This document shows positions 1 through 7,229 of a stretch of 64,000 bases of DNA, piece by piece (positions within the stretch are counted from its first letter, which is position 1; every line of letters begins with the position of its first letter). The position numbers and the translations under genes were made by a program. Origin of the DNA: Flavobacterium sp. WV_118_3 (lineage in GTDB: Bacteria > Bacteroidota > Bacteroidia > Flavobacteriales > Flavobacteriaceae); contig NZ_CP156060.1 of assembly GCF_039778605.1 (NCBI RefSeq), positions 417,501-481,500 on the forward strand. The letters are read 5' to 3'. The notes beneath the pieces are model-generated. The model did no database searches. It was not told where the DNA came from and was given only the letters and a program-made list of their open reading frames with translations.

Positions 1-572
1 GCTTTAATCAATGGAATAGAATCGTGTACCATTGGTAAAGCTACAGCTGTTTGTGGCGTACGGGCTCCGTAATGGAATTTACTCACAAAAAGAAAGTCTC
101 CGATTAATAGCGATTTTTCCAGGGATGATGATGGAATCGTATACGGCTGCATCACATAGGTGTGGACTAATGTGGCTACCACAATAGCAAATAACAGCGA
201 ACTTAAGGTGTTGTCTGTCTTGACATGGTTTTTATTCGGAATATAAGTTACGTCTTGTGTATAGTTAATATAATAAATATATAGCCCTAAAGTTACGACA
301 CCTAAAATAGTATCGGCAGTCGATTTTTTTCCAAAAGCGCGTAAGATTTCCACCCAGATTACCGGGAACATAATCAGATTGACAATCGGGATAAAAAGAA
401 GGATTGTCCACCAACGCGGACGGTCGATGATTTTCATCAGCACGATTGCGTTGTAAACCGGAATTGCAGCTTCCCAGGATTTACGTCCGGCTTTTTCATA
501 TAATTTCCAGGTTCCTACGTAATGAACGATTTGTATTACAAGGAAAAATATAAACCATTGGATTAGTGTCAT
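1..572 (-). CDS. lepB: Signal peptidase I, 3' end cut by window edge
   Basis: Membrane serine protease that removes signal peptides from exported proteins. The N-terminal part carries hydrophobic segments and a small membrane domain typical of Bacteroidota LepB. It is followed by MQPYTIPSSSLEKSL, which holds the catalytic serine region (family form IPSxSM), and by GDFLFVSKFHYG. About 190 residues are visible and the catalytic Lys region lies beyond base 1. It is the last gene seen of the leftward parA-parB-DUF5683-dapB-lepB run, 18 bp after dapB. The ATG at 572 gives the expected start MTLIQWFIFF. Confidence 0.9.
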   Translation of the reverse strand, partial: MTLIQWFIFFLVIQIVHYVGTWKLYEKAGRKSWEAAIPVYNAIVLMKIIDRPRWWTILLFIPIVNLIMFPVIWVEILRAFGKKSTADTILGVVTLGLYIYYINYTQDVTYIPNKNHVKTDNTLSSLLFAIVVATLVHTYVMQPYTIPSSSLEKSLLIGDFLFVSKFHYGARTPQTAVALPMVHDSIPLIK

Positions 573-590
573 ATTTGTTTTTTTATATTA

Positions 591-1292
591 TTACATCAGG
601 TTTAATACGTCTTTCATCGTGTAAATCCCTTTTTTACCAACGATCCACTCAGCAGCAACAACTGCGCCTAAGGCGAATCCTTCGCGGTTATGGGCCACGT
701 GTTTGATTTCGATAAAATCGACTTCAGAGTTATAGGTAACGGTATGCGTACCGGGTACATTTTCGATGCGTTTGGCTTCGATATGTATCTCGTTGGCTTT
801 CGCAGTTTCCATTGTCCAATCCGTATAAGCCGAATTTTCGATGATCCCTTTTGCTAATGAAATAGCGGTTCCGCTGGGCGCATCCAGTTTTTGTGTATGG
901 TGGATTTCTTCCATCGTTACATTGTACTCCTTTAGGTTGGCCATCATTTTTGCCAGGTAATTGTTGAGTTCAAAGAACAGGTTTACGCCCAGGCTGAAAT
1001 TGGATCCGTATAAAAAAGTACCGTTTTTTTTGCGGCATTCTTCAACTACGGCATCATATTGTTCCAGCCATCCGGTGGTTCCGGATACTACCGGTATATT
1101 AGTATCAAAACAAGTGGAAATGTTACGTACGGCACTCGTCGGTACGCTAAAATCGATGGCAACATCGGCATTTTCGAGACCGTCATAGCTATCGCTGCTG
1201 GATTTGCGAAGTACAATTTCGTGTCCGCGTTCCAAGGCGATGCGTTCGATCACTTTTCCCATTTTCCCATATCCCAAAAGTGCTATTTTCAT
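591..1292 (-). CDS. dapB: 4-hydroxy-tetrahydrodipicolinate reductase
   Basis: Reduces 4-hydroxy-tetrahydrodipicolinate with NAD(P)H in the diaminopimelate/lysine pathway, feeding peptidoglycan synthesis in the cytoplasm. An N-terminal Rossmann motif GYGKMG is at residues 7-12. The DapB signature EIHHTQKLDAPSGTA at 129-143 contains the catalytic His pair (131/132), Lys135 and the S-G-T substrate loop. At 233 residues it is on the short side, as is common in Bacteroidota. It lies 13 bp downstream of the DUF5683 gene, in the same operon as lepB. Confidence 0.96.
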   Translation of the reverse strand: MKIALLGYGKMGKVIERIALERGHEIVLRKSSSDSYDGLENADVAIDFSVPTSAVRNISTCFDTNIPVVSGTTGWLEQYDAVVEECRKKNGTFLYGSNFSLGVNLFFELNNYLAKMMANLKEYNVTMEEIHHTQKLDAPSGTAISLAKGIIENSAYTDWTMETAKANEIHIEAKRIENVPGTHTVTYNSEVDFIEIKHVAHNREGFALGAVVAAEWIVGKKGIYTMKDVLNLM

Positions 1293-1305
1293 TGATCAGT
1301 ATGCT

Positions 1306-1878
1306 TTAAAAATGATAATTTAACGTTAGTCCAAGATTTTGTTTGTAGTCCAGATTATTCTGGTAAATATCGGGACGGATCGACAGGTTGTCGTTTACGT
1401 TAAATTGCATTAAGTGTGCGTCTACGTTGGCATCCACAATATTCAGAATATAAATCCCAACCGTTACCAGAATGGAAAGATCCCGGTTTCGCTGATAGAA
1501 TTTTTGCGCTTCGATCAGTCGGTTGTTATCCAGTCCGCCAAAATACGGATCGTTCGGATCGGCCGTACCGTTCAGACGCTTTTTGTATTCGTTACGGAAG
1601 TCGTGGTATTTGTTGTTATTGCTGTTGTAGAAATACAAACCGGTTCCCAGTCCGATATAGACTAAGGGAACCTTCCAGTATTTTTTATTGTAAATCTGAC
1701 CCAATCCCGGTACTACGGCCGAATAAAAAGCGGCTTTCGATGGCGCAAGGGGATTGATGCGAACAGCTTTGACCGTGTCTTTTACTTGTAGCAGCGCGTC
1801 GTCTTTTTTATTTTGTGAAAAAACAAACGGACCGATTAAAAGTAAGGTCAGCATCAGTATGGAGGAAAAGCGACGCAC
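1306..1878 (-). CDS. DUF5683 domain membrane protein
   Basis: A 190-residue exported or membrane protein. A signal peptide covers about residues 1-21 (ends VFSQ). A conserved block SAVVPGLGQIYNKKYWKVP near residues 53-71 is typical of DUF5683, a family often encoded beside parB and dapB in Flavobacteriia. Hydrophobic segments follow that block and recur near 130-150. Its ATG overlaps the last base of parB, so it is probably translated with parB. The function is unknown. Assignment rests on the motif and the gene order. Confidence 0.82.
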   Translation of the reverse strand: MRRFSSILMLTLLLIGPFVFSQNKKDDALLQVKDTVKAVRINPLAPSKAAFYSAVVPGLGQIYNKKYWKVPLVYIGLGTGLYFYNSNNNKYHDFRNEYKKRLNGTADPNDPYFGGLDNNRLIEAQKFYQRNRDLSILVTVGIYILNIVDANVDAHLMQFNVNDNLSIRPDIYQNNLDYKQNLGLTLNYHF

Positions 1879-2777
1879 TAACCTTCTATTAGCTTAATAA
1901 TTCGTTTAAAATCTTCTTCGGAATGAAAAGGTATGGTGATTTTTCCTTTACCGTTTCCGGCTACCTTTACATCCACTTTGGCTCCGAAAAATTCGGTAAT
2001 CGCCTGTTTATTTTCTTCGGCTACTGTAAAAGTGTTTCCTTTTGGTGCTTTGGCCGGAGCCGGTTTTAAACTTTCGTGATAGGCTTTTACCAAAGCTTCC
2101 GTTTCCCGTACCGATAGGTTCTGACTTACGATTTTCTGATAGATATCGGTTTGAACGTCCAGATCTTCTACATTGATGATCGCACGTCCGTGTCCCATCG
2201 TGATAAAACCGTCGCGGATTCCCGTCTGAATAATCGGATCCAGTTTTAACAAACGCAGGTAGTTCGCAATCGTTGATCGTTTTTTACCCACGCGGTCGCT
2301 CATCTGTTCCTGTGTTAACTGAATTTCATCGATCAGACGTTGGTACGATAAGGCAATTTCGATCGGATCCAAGTCATGACGCTGGATGTTTTCCACCAAA
2401 GCCATCACCAGCGAATCGTTATCGTTTGCCAAACGAATATAAGCCGGTATCGCTGTTAAACCCACTAATTTTGAAGCGCGCAAACGACGTTCTCCGGAAA
2501 TCAGCTGGTATTTGTTGAATTCCATTTTTCGAACCGTAATCGGTTGGATTACCCCTAACTCACGGATAGAAGTGGCCAATTCCTGTAACGATTCTTCATT
2601 GAAATTGGTACGCGGCTGGAACGGGTTTATTTCAATAGCATCTATTTCAAGCTCAATAATATTCCCAACAACCTTATCGGCATTTTTGTCTTCCACGGAT
2701 TTAATATCGTTTTCCGGGTCTTTTAATAATGCGGATAAGCCTCTTCCTAATGCTTGTTTTTTTATTGCTTTTGTCAT
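1878..2777 (-). CDS. parB: Chromosome-partitioning protein ParB
   Basis: DNA-binding CTP-dependent clamp that loads at parS sites and works with ParA in chromosome segregation. Visible parts are a basic N-terminal tail with GRGLSALL, the ParB/Spo0J domain with NPFQPR and LISGERRLRASKL (the GERR nucleotide-binding motif), a central helix-turn-helix with KKRSTIANYLRLL, and a C-terminal dimerisation domain with AKVDVKV. The length of 299 residues is normal. It sits 5 bp after parA. I saw no clear parS palindrome in the window. Confidence 0.96.
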   Translation of the reverse strand: MTKAIKKQALGRGLSALLKDPENDIKSVEDKNADKVVGNIIELEIDAIEINPFQPRTNFNEESLQELATSIRELGVIQPITVRKMEFNKYQLISGERRLRASKLVGLTAIPAYIRLANDNDSLVMALVENIQRHDLDPIEIALSYQRLIDEIQLTQEQMSDRVGKKRSTIANYLRLLKLDPIIQTGIRDGFITMGHGRAIINVEDLDVQTDIYQKIVSQNLSVRETEALVKAYHESLKPAPAKAPKGNTFTVAEENKQAITEFFGAKVDVKVAGNGKGKITIPFHSEEDFKRIIKLIEG

Positions 2778-2782
2778 AAAAA

Positions 2783-3550
2783 CTAGTTACTGTTTTTTTT
2801 GATTATTTCTTCTGCTAAATGGATATAGTTGGTTGCTCCTTTACTGGTCGCGTCATAGTTAATGATGCTTTCTCCGAAACTCGGCGCTTCACTTAACTTC
2901 ACATTACGCTGGATAACCGTTTCGAATACCATATCGTTAAAATGTTTTTGTACTTCTTCTACTACCTGATTGGAAAGACGCAAACGGGAATCGTACATCG
3001 TTAATAACAATCCTTCGATATCCAGTTGTGGGTTGTGGATTTTCTGAACGCTTTTAATCGTATTCAGTAATTTGCCTAAACCTTCCAACGCAAAATATTC
3101 GCATTGGATCGGAATGACTACCGAATCAGCAGCTGTTAAGGCATTAAGCGTTAGCAAACCTAATGACGGTGCGCAATCGATGATGATATAGTCGTACTTT
3201 TCCTTAGTGCTTTCCAGTGCTTGTTTTAGCATGTATTCACGGTTTTCTTTGTCGACTAACTCAATTTCGATCGCTACCAGGTCAATATGAGCCGGAATTA
3301 AAGATACATTGGGAGCCGAACACGCCAAAGTAGCTTCGTCCGGGGTATTACTATGCTCTAAAATCTGGTAGGTTCCTATTTCTACGCTTTCAACATCGAT
3401 ACCTAATCCGGAACTGGCATTTGCCTGTGGATCAGCATCAATCAATAAAACTTTTTTTTCCAATACGCCTAACGCGGCAGCTAAATTTACTGAAGTTGTA
3501 GTTTTTCCAACGCCTCCCTTTTGATTGGCTATAGCAATGATTTTACCCAT
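2783..3550 (-). CDS. parA: Chromosome-partitioning ATPase ParA (Soj)
   Basis: Walker-type ATPase that drives chromosome segregation with ParB. The deviant Walker A KGGVGKTT is at residues 11-18, followed by LLIDADPQANAS and the Walker B-like YDYIIIDCAPSLG. The length of 255 residues is typical of chromosomal ParA. It is the first gene of the leftward operon. Its upstream region contains one copy of a 46-bp repeat (37 bp before the start codon), which marks the left edge of the inserted peptide cassette, so the native parA promoter may have been altered. Confidence 0.96.
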   Translation of the reverse strand: MGKIIAIANQKGGVGKTTTSVNLAAALGVLEKKVLLIDADPQANASSGLGIDVESVEIGTYQILEHSNTPDEATLACSAPNVSLIPAHIDLVAIEIELVDKENREYMLKQALESTKEKYDYIIIDCAPSLGLLTLNALTAADSVVIPIQCEYFALEGLGKLLNTIKSVQKIHNPQLDIEGLLLTMYDSRLRLSNQVVEEVQKHFNDMVFETVIQRNVKLSEAPSFGESIINYDATSKGATNYIHLAEEIIKKNSN

Positions 3551-3586
3551 CTGTCTTTAAAAATTTTGAACCGTAAAAATACAATT

Positions 3587-3632
3587 TATTATGGTTTATG
3601 AAAATCTTATTTGTTAACAATGTAATAAAGTT
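3587..3632. repeat. 46-bp direct repeat, left copy
   Basis: Perfect 46-bp match to 6975-7020, starting tattatggtttatgaaaatc. The base before (t versus a) and the bases after (agaagg versus cccggt) differ, so identity stops sharply at both ends. The two copies lie 3388 bp apart, start to start, and bracket the peptide cassette. In the right copy the first 15 bases encode the end of the SPASM gene (YYGL and stop). In this copy they lie in noncoding DNA upstream of parA. Confidence 0.93.
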
Positions 3633-3738
3633 AGAAGGCCGATGAATGGTTTATATATAATGTTTAGCACTTTGGTTTCTGTCAGATGTTTTATAAAAAA
3701 TAATATGAAATGTTGCGTTGGGGTAATAGATGTTGTGT

Positions 3739-3769
3739 TTTGAATATAACAAAATGTTATATAATTTTA
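3739..3769 (+). promoter_or_regulatory. Putative promoter of the peptide cassette
   Basis: TTTG at 3739-3742 and TAATTTTA at 3762-3769 resemble the Bacteroidota -33 (TTTG) and -7 (TAnnTTTG, last base A here) elements with 19 bp between them. Transcription would start near 3776, about 29 bases before the precursor ATG. Inferred from consensus only. Confidence 0.4.
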
Positions 3770-3804
3770 GTATATTGCTGATTATTAATGCAAATTTATA
3801 TATT

Positions 3805-4020
3805 ATGAGCCTAGATGATTTTGAAAAAAATGTGATTACTCAAAAGAATGTAATTACAAAAAAAGAGTTTGTTAATGGAGGGTCTTTTGCGGGCACGCAA
3901 ACTACAAAGCCGTACAAAACGAATACAACCATAAGTGCAATTCTGGAATGGATTTACGGAAATGATTACGGAACTCAAAACGACGCTTCTGGCGATTGGT
4001 ATGATGAAGGAACTTGTTAA
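3805..4020 (+). CDS. Grasp-with-spasm type precursor peptide
   Basis: A 71-residue peptide starting MSLDDFEKNVITQ. A leader-like part contains a short internal repeat (KNVITQ/KNVITK) and ends near NGG at residues 24-26, where double-Gly leaders are often cut. The rest is rich in Thr/Ser and acidic residues and ends DWYDEGTC. Thr/Ser beside Asp/Glu is the pattern expected for ester or amide crosslinks made by ATP-grasp ligases. The ATG at 3805 is preferred over one 75 bp upstream because it gives a hydrophilic leader and fits the promoter. The next gene overlaps its last 20 bases. The precursor role is inferred from size, composition and position before the two maturases. Confidence 0.72.
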   Translation: MSLDDFEKNVITQKNVITKKEFVNGGSFAGTQTTKPYKTNTTISAILEWIYGNDYGTQNDASGDWYDEGTC

Positions 4021-4834
4021 CTTTTTTTTGAGCAGCTCTTTTTTTAAAAAGAGTTGCTTTTTGTTTTTTTTAGGAGTTCTTTGTGTGTCGTGTAAAAATT
4101 TTAGAGAAAGGAACTGCTATGAAGATAAGATGTTTATCGATAACGGAAAACCGAATGTTAATAATTTGGACAATACGATTTATAAAAGCGGATCGAAGTT
4201 TATCTATTCCATACATTTTTTTAAAGACAATATAGAATACATTTTAGAATTGAAAGGTTTAAGAAGAGAACCTGTTTTAGTTCAAAAAAAGGATATTGAT
4301 GATGATGCGACAAGAATAAATAAATTTATTCTTACCGTCTTTAAGGGTACGTATAAGTCTATATTGCAAGACCAGACAATAATAAAATACGATTATTATT
4401 ATGATGATTGCCCAATTGGTGCTCTTTCGGAATTGTCCGGGATTATTGAAGATGAAAGAATGATTTTTTTGCATCCGCCAAGGACATCTTCCGGTTTTTC
4501 TTTTTTTGAAGTAACGCCTTTTCCGGTTGTTAATTTCCCGTTAGCGTTAAATAAAGAATGGACAAGTAATTTACATGTCCAGGACAATATGAGACAAGAT
4601 CTTAAAATAAGCGAATCCCAAATTCATAATAAATATCAAATAGTTGGAAAGGAACAAATTAAGTTGAAGACAATGGGAGTAATGGATTGTTTTGTTATTC
4701 ATTGTAAATCGTTAGCGAATGGAAAAATAGTTTCTTCTTGCAAGTACTATTTTAATGAAAAATTCGGTTTTGTAAAATTGGATATTGACTATAGGGGGAG
4801 AAAAATAATGGTCGAATTGAAAGAAGTAAAATGA
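4001..4834 (+). CDS. Unknown lipoprotein inside the peptide cassette
   Basis: A 277-residue protein with an N-terminal hydrophobic segment ending GVLCVSC, a lipobox-like site, so it is probably anchored in an envelope membrane facing the periplasm. The remainder looks beta-rich. A C-terminal part (GKEQIKLKTMGVMDCFVIHC, then YYFNEKFGFVKL) recalls the layout of DUF3108/TapB-like proteins, but I cannot assign it. It starts inside the precursor gene (20-base overlap) and its stop overlaps the ATP-grasp ATG by 4 bases (ATGA), so translation is probably coupled. ATG at 4001 or 4004 is possible. A secreted-product partner or immunity role would be a guess. Confidence 0.8.
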   Translation: MMKELVNFFLSSSFFKKSCFLFFLGVLCVSCKNFRERNCYEDKMFIDNGKPNVNNLDNTIYKSGSKFIYSIHFFKDNIEYILELKGLRREPVLVQKKDIDDDATRINKFILTVFKGTYKSILQDQTIIKYDYYYDDCPIGALSELSGIIEDERMIFLHPPRTSSGFSFFEVTPFPVVNFPLALNKEWTSNLHVQDNMRQDLKISESQIHNKYQIVGKEQIKLKTMGVMDCFVIHCKSLANGKIVSSCKYYFNEKFGFVKLDIDYRGRKIMVELKEVK

Positions 4835-5829
4835 TCTTAATTTTAAGTGCCCATTTTGATCAAAGCACTAATGATGTCATTGATTGGCTTTGTTATTATA
4901 AAGCGCCCTTTGTTAGGGTTGATGGAGAATCCTATTTGAATTCTGAACTGAATTTTAAAGTAATGCTTTCTGATAACGGCATTGAATTAAGTCTTGGGAA
5001 TATCCTGTTAAACAATCTTACATCTGTTTGGAATAGAAGATGGATTCCGTATAATTTCTCCTTTAACGATGAATTGAAAAAGTTTGAAGATGTTGATATT
5101 GGAGTTTTAGCAAATATTAAGAATAATGTAATAATCGAAATGAGAAAGTCATGTAAGCTCCTTTTCGATTTTTTACAAACTAAAAATATTAAATCGTTAC
5201 CCTTTTTTAATGCAATAGCTATAGATAAAGTAACTGTTCTAAAAACTGCTGCCAGTGTTGGATTGAAAATACCTGAAAGTATTATTTGTAATAATAAGAA
5301 TGACTTATTGCAATTTTACGAAAAGCATAAAAAAATTATAACGAAACCTTTGGGAGAAGCAATGAGTTTTTCCGGGAAATCACATAATTATATAAACAAA
5401 ACGGTCATAATTGAGGAATGTTTTCTAGAGCAAATTGAAGAACGATTTTTTCCTTCACTATTTCAAAAATATATCGAAAAGGAAATTGAAATCAGGAGCT
5501 TTTTTATAGAAGGGAAGTTTTATTCAATGGCAATTTTTTCTCAATTAGATAAAAAGACTTCCGTAGATTTTAGAAATTATAATGATTTGCATCCTAATCG
5601 AAATATACCCTTTAAATTACCTGAAGAAGTTGAAAAAAGAATAGATAATTTGATGTCTATTTTGAATCTTAACACAGGATCTGTTGATATTATACTGACT
5701 CCGGATAATGATTTTGTTTTTTTGGAAGTGAACCCTATAGGTCAATTTGGTATGACCTCATATCCCTGTAATTATTACTTAGAAAAAGAAATAGCTAAAT
5801 CTTTAATTGTAAACTTTAATGAACAGTAA
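4831..5829 (+). CDS. gwsG: Grasp-with-spasm system ATP-grasp peptide maturase
   Basis: A 332-residue ATP-grasp ligase related to microviridin/graspetide ligases, which join Ser/Thr/Lys side chains to Asp/Glu side chains of a precursor. Visible elements are VWNRRW (residues 66-71, the pre-ATP-grasp region of this group), the ATP-binding lysine in IITKPLGEA (Lys172), QKYIEKEIEIRSFFIEGKFY, and the metal-binding end VDIILTP...FLEVNPIGQFG with Glu299 and Asn301. These residues are intact, so activity is likely. It overlaps the genes on both sides. Naming as gwsG rests on the paired SPASM protein downstream. Confidence 0.85.
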   Translation: MILILSAHFDQSTNDVIDWLCYYKAPFVRVDGESYLNSELNFKVMLSDNGIELSLGNILLNNLTSVWNRRWIPYNFSFNDELKKFEDVDIGVLANIKNNVIIEMRKSCKLLFDFLQTKNIKSLPFFNAIAIDKVTVLKTAASVGLKIPESIICNNKNDLLQFYEKHKKIITKPLGEAMSFSGKSHNYINKTVIIEECFLEQIEERFFPSLFQKYIEKEIEIRSFFIEGKFYSMAIFSQLDKKTSVDFRNYNDLHPNRNIPFKLPEEVEKRIDNLMSILNLNTGSVDIILTPDNDFVFLEVNPIGQFGMTSYPCNYYLEKEIAKSLIVNFNEQ

Positions 5830-5992
5830 ATTACCCGCCATATACTCATTATTAGAAAAAGTTGAAAAGCAGAAAGAAACGGAAATACAGGAGTTGTTTT
5901 TTGATTACATAGGTAAGTATAAAACAAAATTATCGATGTGTTCCGGACCACAAAAACCTATTTCAAAAATATTAAAAGATGAAGTATTTTAA
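5819..5992 (+). CDS. 57-residue protein between the two maturases
   Basis: A short open frame MNSKLPAIYSLLEKVEKQKE... ending MCSGPQKPISKILKDEVF. It overlaps the end of the ATP-grasp gene by 11 bases and the start of the SPASM gene by 14 bases, filling what would otherwise be the only gap in the operon. The predicted product has an amphipathic helical N-terminal half (LLEKVEKQKETEIQELFFDYI). I do not recognise the family. It could be a scaffold for the maturases, a second substrate or an immunity factor. The overlaps and the absence of stops support it being real. Confidence 0.6.
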   Translation: MNSKLPAIYSLLEKVEKQKETEIQELFFDYIGKYKTKLSMCSGPQKPISKILKDEVF

Positions 5993-6989
5993 ATTATTTG
6001 CCACCTGTATAATTGTAAAAGGTTGTAAACGAAGTTCAATATCAGATTTAGAAAGAAATAAGAATTATATTATTCCAAATTTTGTAGCTGACTTTTTGTT
6101 AAGCGGGAATACTACGATTGATGTAGCTGACAATTTGAAACAATGGATTGATTTATTTGTGAAAGAAGAATTAGGTTTTTTTACAAAATATCCGGAGTAT
6201 TATCCGGATTTAAGTTTGGAATGGGATAGCCCGGAAACGATAAATAATGCCATTATAGAAGCGGATAATTTAAACGAAGCAGCGCTTATCAATCTTATTG
6301 ATCAGTTAAACGATTTAAGTTGTAAGTACATTGAATTCCGATTTTACTCCAATATAAATATTCCCTTATGTGAACAAATACTGATAGAATTACATAAAGG
6401 TGGCGTTTCAGTTATCGTGATTTATGCTAAATATGACTCTAATGATATGCAGGGTATTCAAGAGCTATTAGCAAAGAGTAATATTATATTAAGTATTGTT
6501 TTTCATTCCTGTAATGAGAAAATAATAAATGACAATCCGAGAATATACATTACAAATCATACGATTAACTCATGTACTGATTGCGGTCAAATCTCTCAAG
6601 ACTATTTTTCAATTAATATAAAAACGTTTACAGAATCCAATCATTTTAATACTTGTCTGAATAAAAAAATCGCCATCGATAATGATGGAGATATAAAGAA
6701 TTGTCCGTCCATGAAAGAAAGTTATGGCAATATTAAGGATACGAAGTTACTAGATGTCGTTGATAATTATTGTTTTAAAGATTGCTGGAGTATTAAAAAA
6801 GATATAATCGAGGTGTGTAAGGATTGTGAGTTTAGACATATTTGTACAGACTGCAGAGCTTATGTTGAAGAACCAAACAATAAGTTTTCAAAACCTTTAA
6901 AATGTGGGTATAATCCCTATACTAATGAATGGAGTGAATGGAATTCAGATAACTCTAAAAAAGAGATAATAGCATATTATGGTTTATGA
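5979..6989 (+). CDS. gwsS: Grasp-with-spasm system SPASM-domain peptide maturase
   Basis: A 336-residue protein with a Cys-rich C-terminal SPASM-type domain: Cys199 and 202 (CTDCG), 226, 242 (NCPS), 265, 269, 280, 283, 289, 292 and 309. The pattern CKDCEFRHICTDCRAY matches the iron-sulfur-binding core of SPASM domains. The radical-SAM CxxxCxxC motif is absent from the N-terminal half, which matches my recollection of the grasp-with-spasm SPASM family. It probably binds auxiliary clusters without SAM chemistry. Its last five codons (YYGL, stop) lie within the right 46-bp repeat. Confidence 0.84.
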   Translation: MKYFKLFATCIIVKGCKRSSISDLERNKNYIIPNFVADFLLSGNTTIDVADNLKQWIDLFVKEELGFFTKYPEYYPDLSLEWDSPETINNAIIEADNLNEAALINLIDQLNDLSCKYIEFRFYSNINIPLCEQILIELHKGGVSVIVIYAKYDSNDMQGIQELLAKSNIILSIVFHSCNEKIINDNPRIYITNHTINSCTDCGQISQDYFSINIKTFTESNHFNTCLNKKIAIDNDGDIKNCPSMKESYGNIKDTKLLDVVDNYCFKDCWSIKKDIIEVCKDCEFRHICTDCRAYVEEPNNKFSKPLKCGYNPYTNEWSEWNSDNSKKEIIAYYGL

Positions 6990-7020
6990 AAATCTTATTT
7001 GTTAACAATGTAATAAAGTT
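6975..7020. repeat. 46-bp direct repeat, right copy
   Basis: Identical to 3587-3632. The copy covers the last 15 bases of the SPASM gene, including its stop, and 31 bases beyond. Directly after it the sequence becomes more GC-rich (cccggtaaggctg), suggesting the return to host DNA. No integrase or transposase is encoded between the copies. Confidence 0.93.
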
Positions 7021-7229
7021 CCCGGTAAGGCTGTTGTTCTGTTCGACGGTATTTATCTGACATTTACGGAGGACGGTTTTTGGATTTTTGTTTTACAATT
7101 TTAACGCGCCTTGTATTTTTGTTTTTGTTTTAAGTTTGATTTTATAACAATTTGTTTTATTGGTGTGATTTTTTGTAAATTGTAAGGTCAGGATTCCAAT
7201 AGTGAATATTCATCTAAATATATAAGCTT

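Noticed and set aside
1878..3550. parS site near parAB
   Set aside because: No convincing TGTTnCACGTGnAACA-type palindrome was seen in the window.
3633..6974. Insertion sequence or prophage carrying the peptide genes
   Set aside because: No transposase, integrase or terminal inverted repeats are seen between the 46-bp copies.
5979..6989. Radical SAM peptide maturase
   Set aside because: No CxxxCxxC motif anywhere in the first 190 residues.
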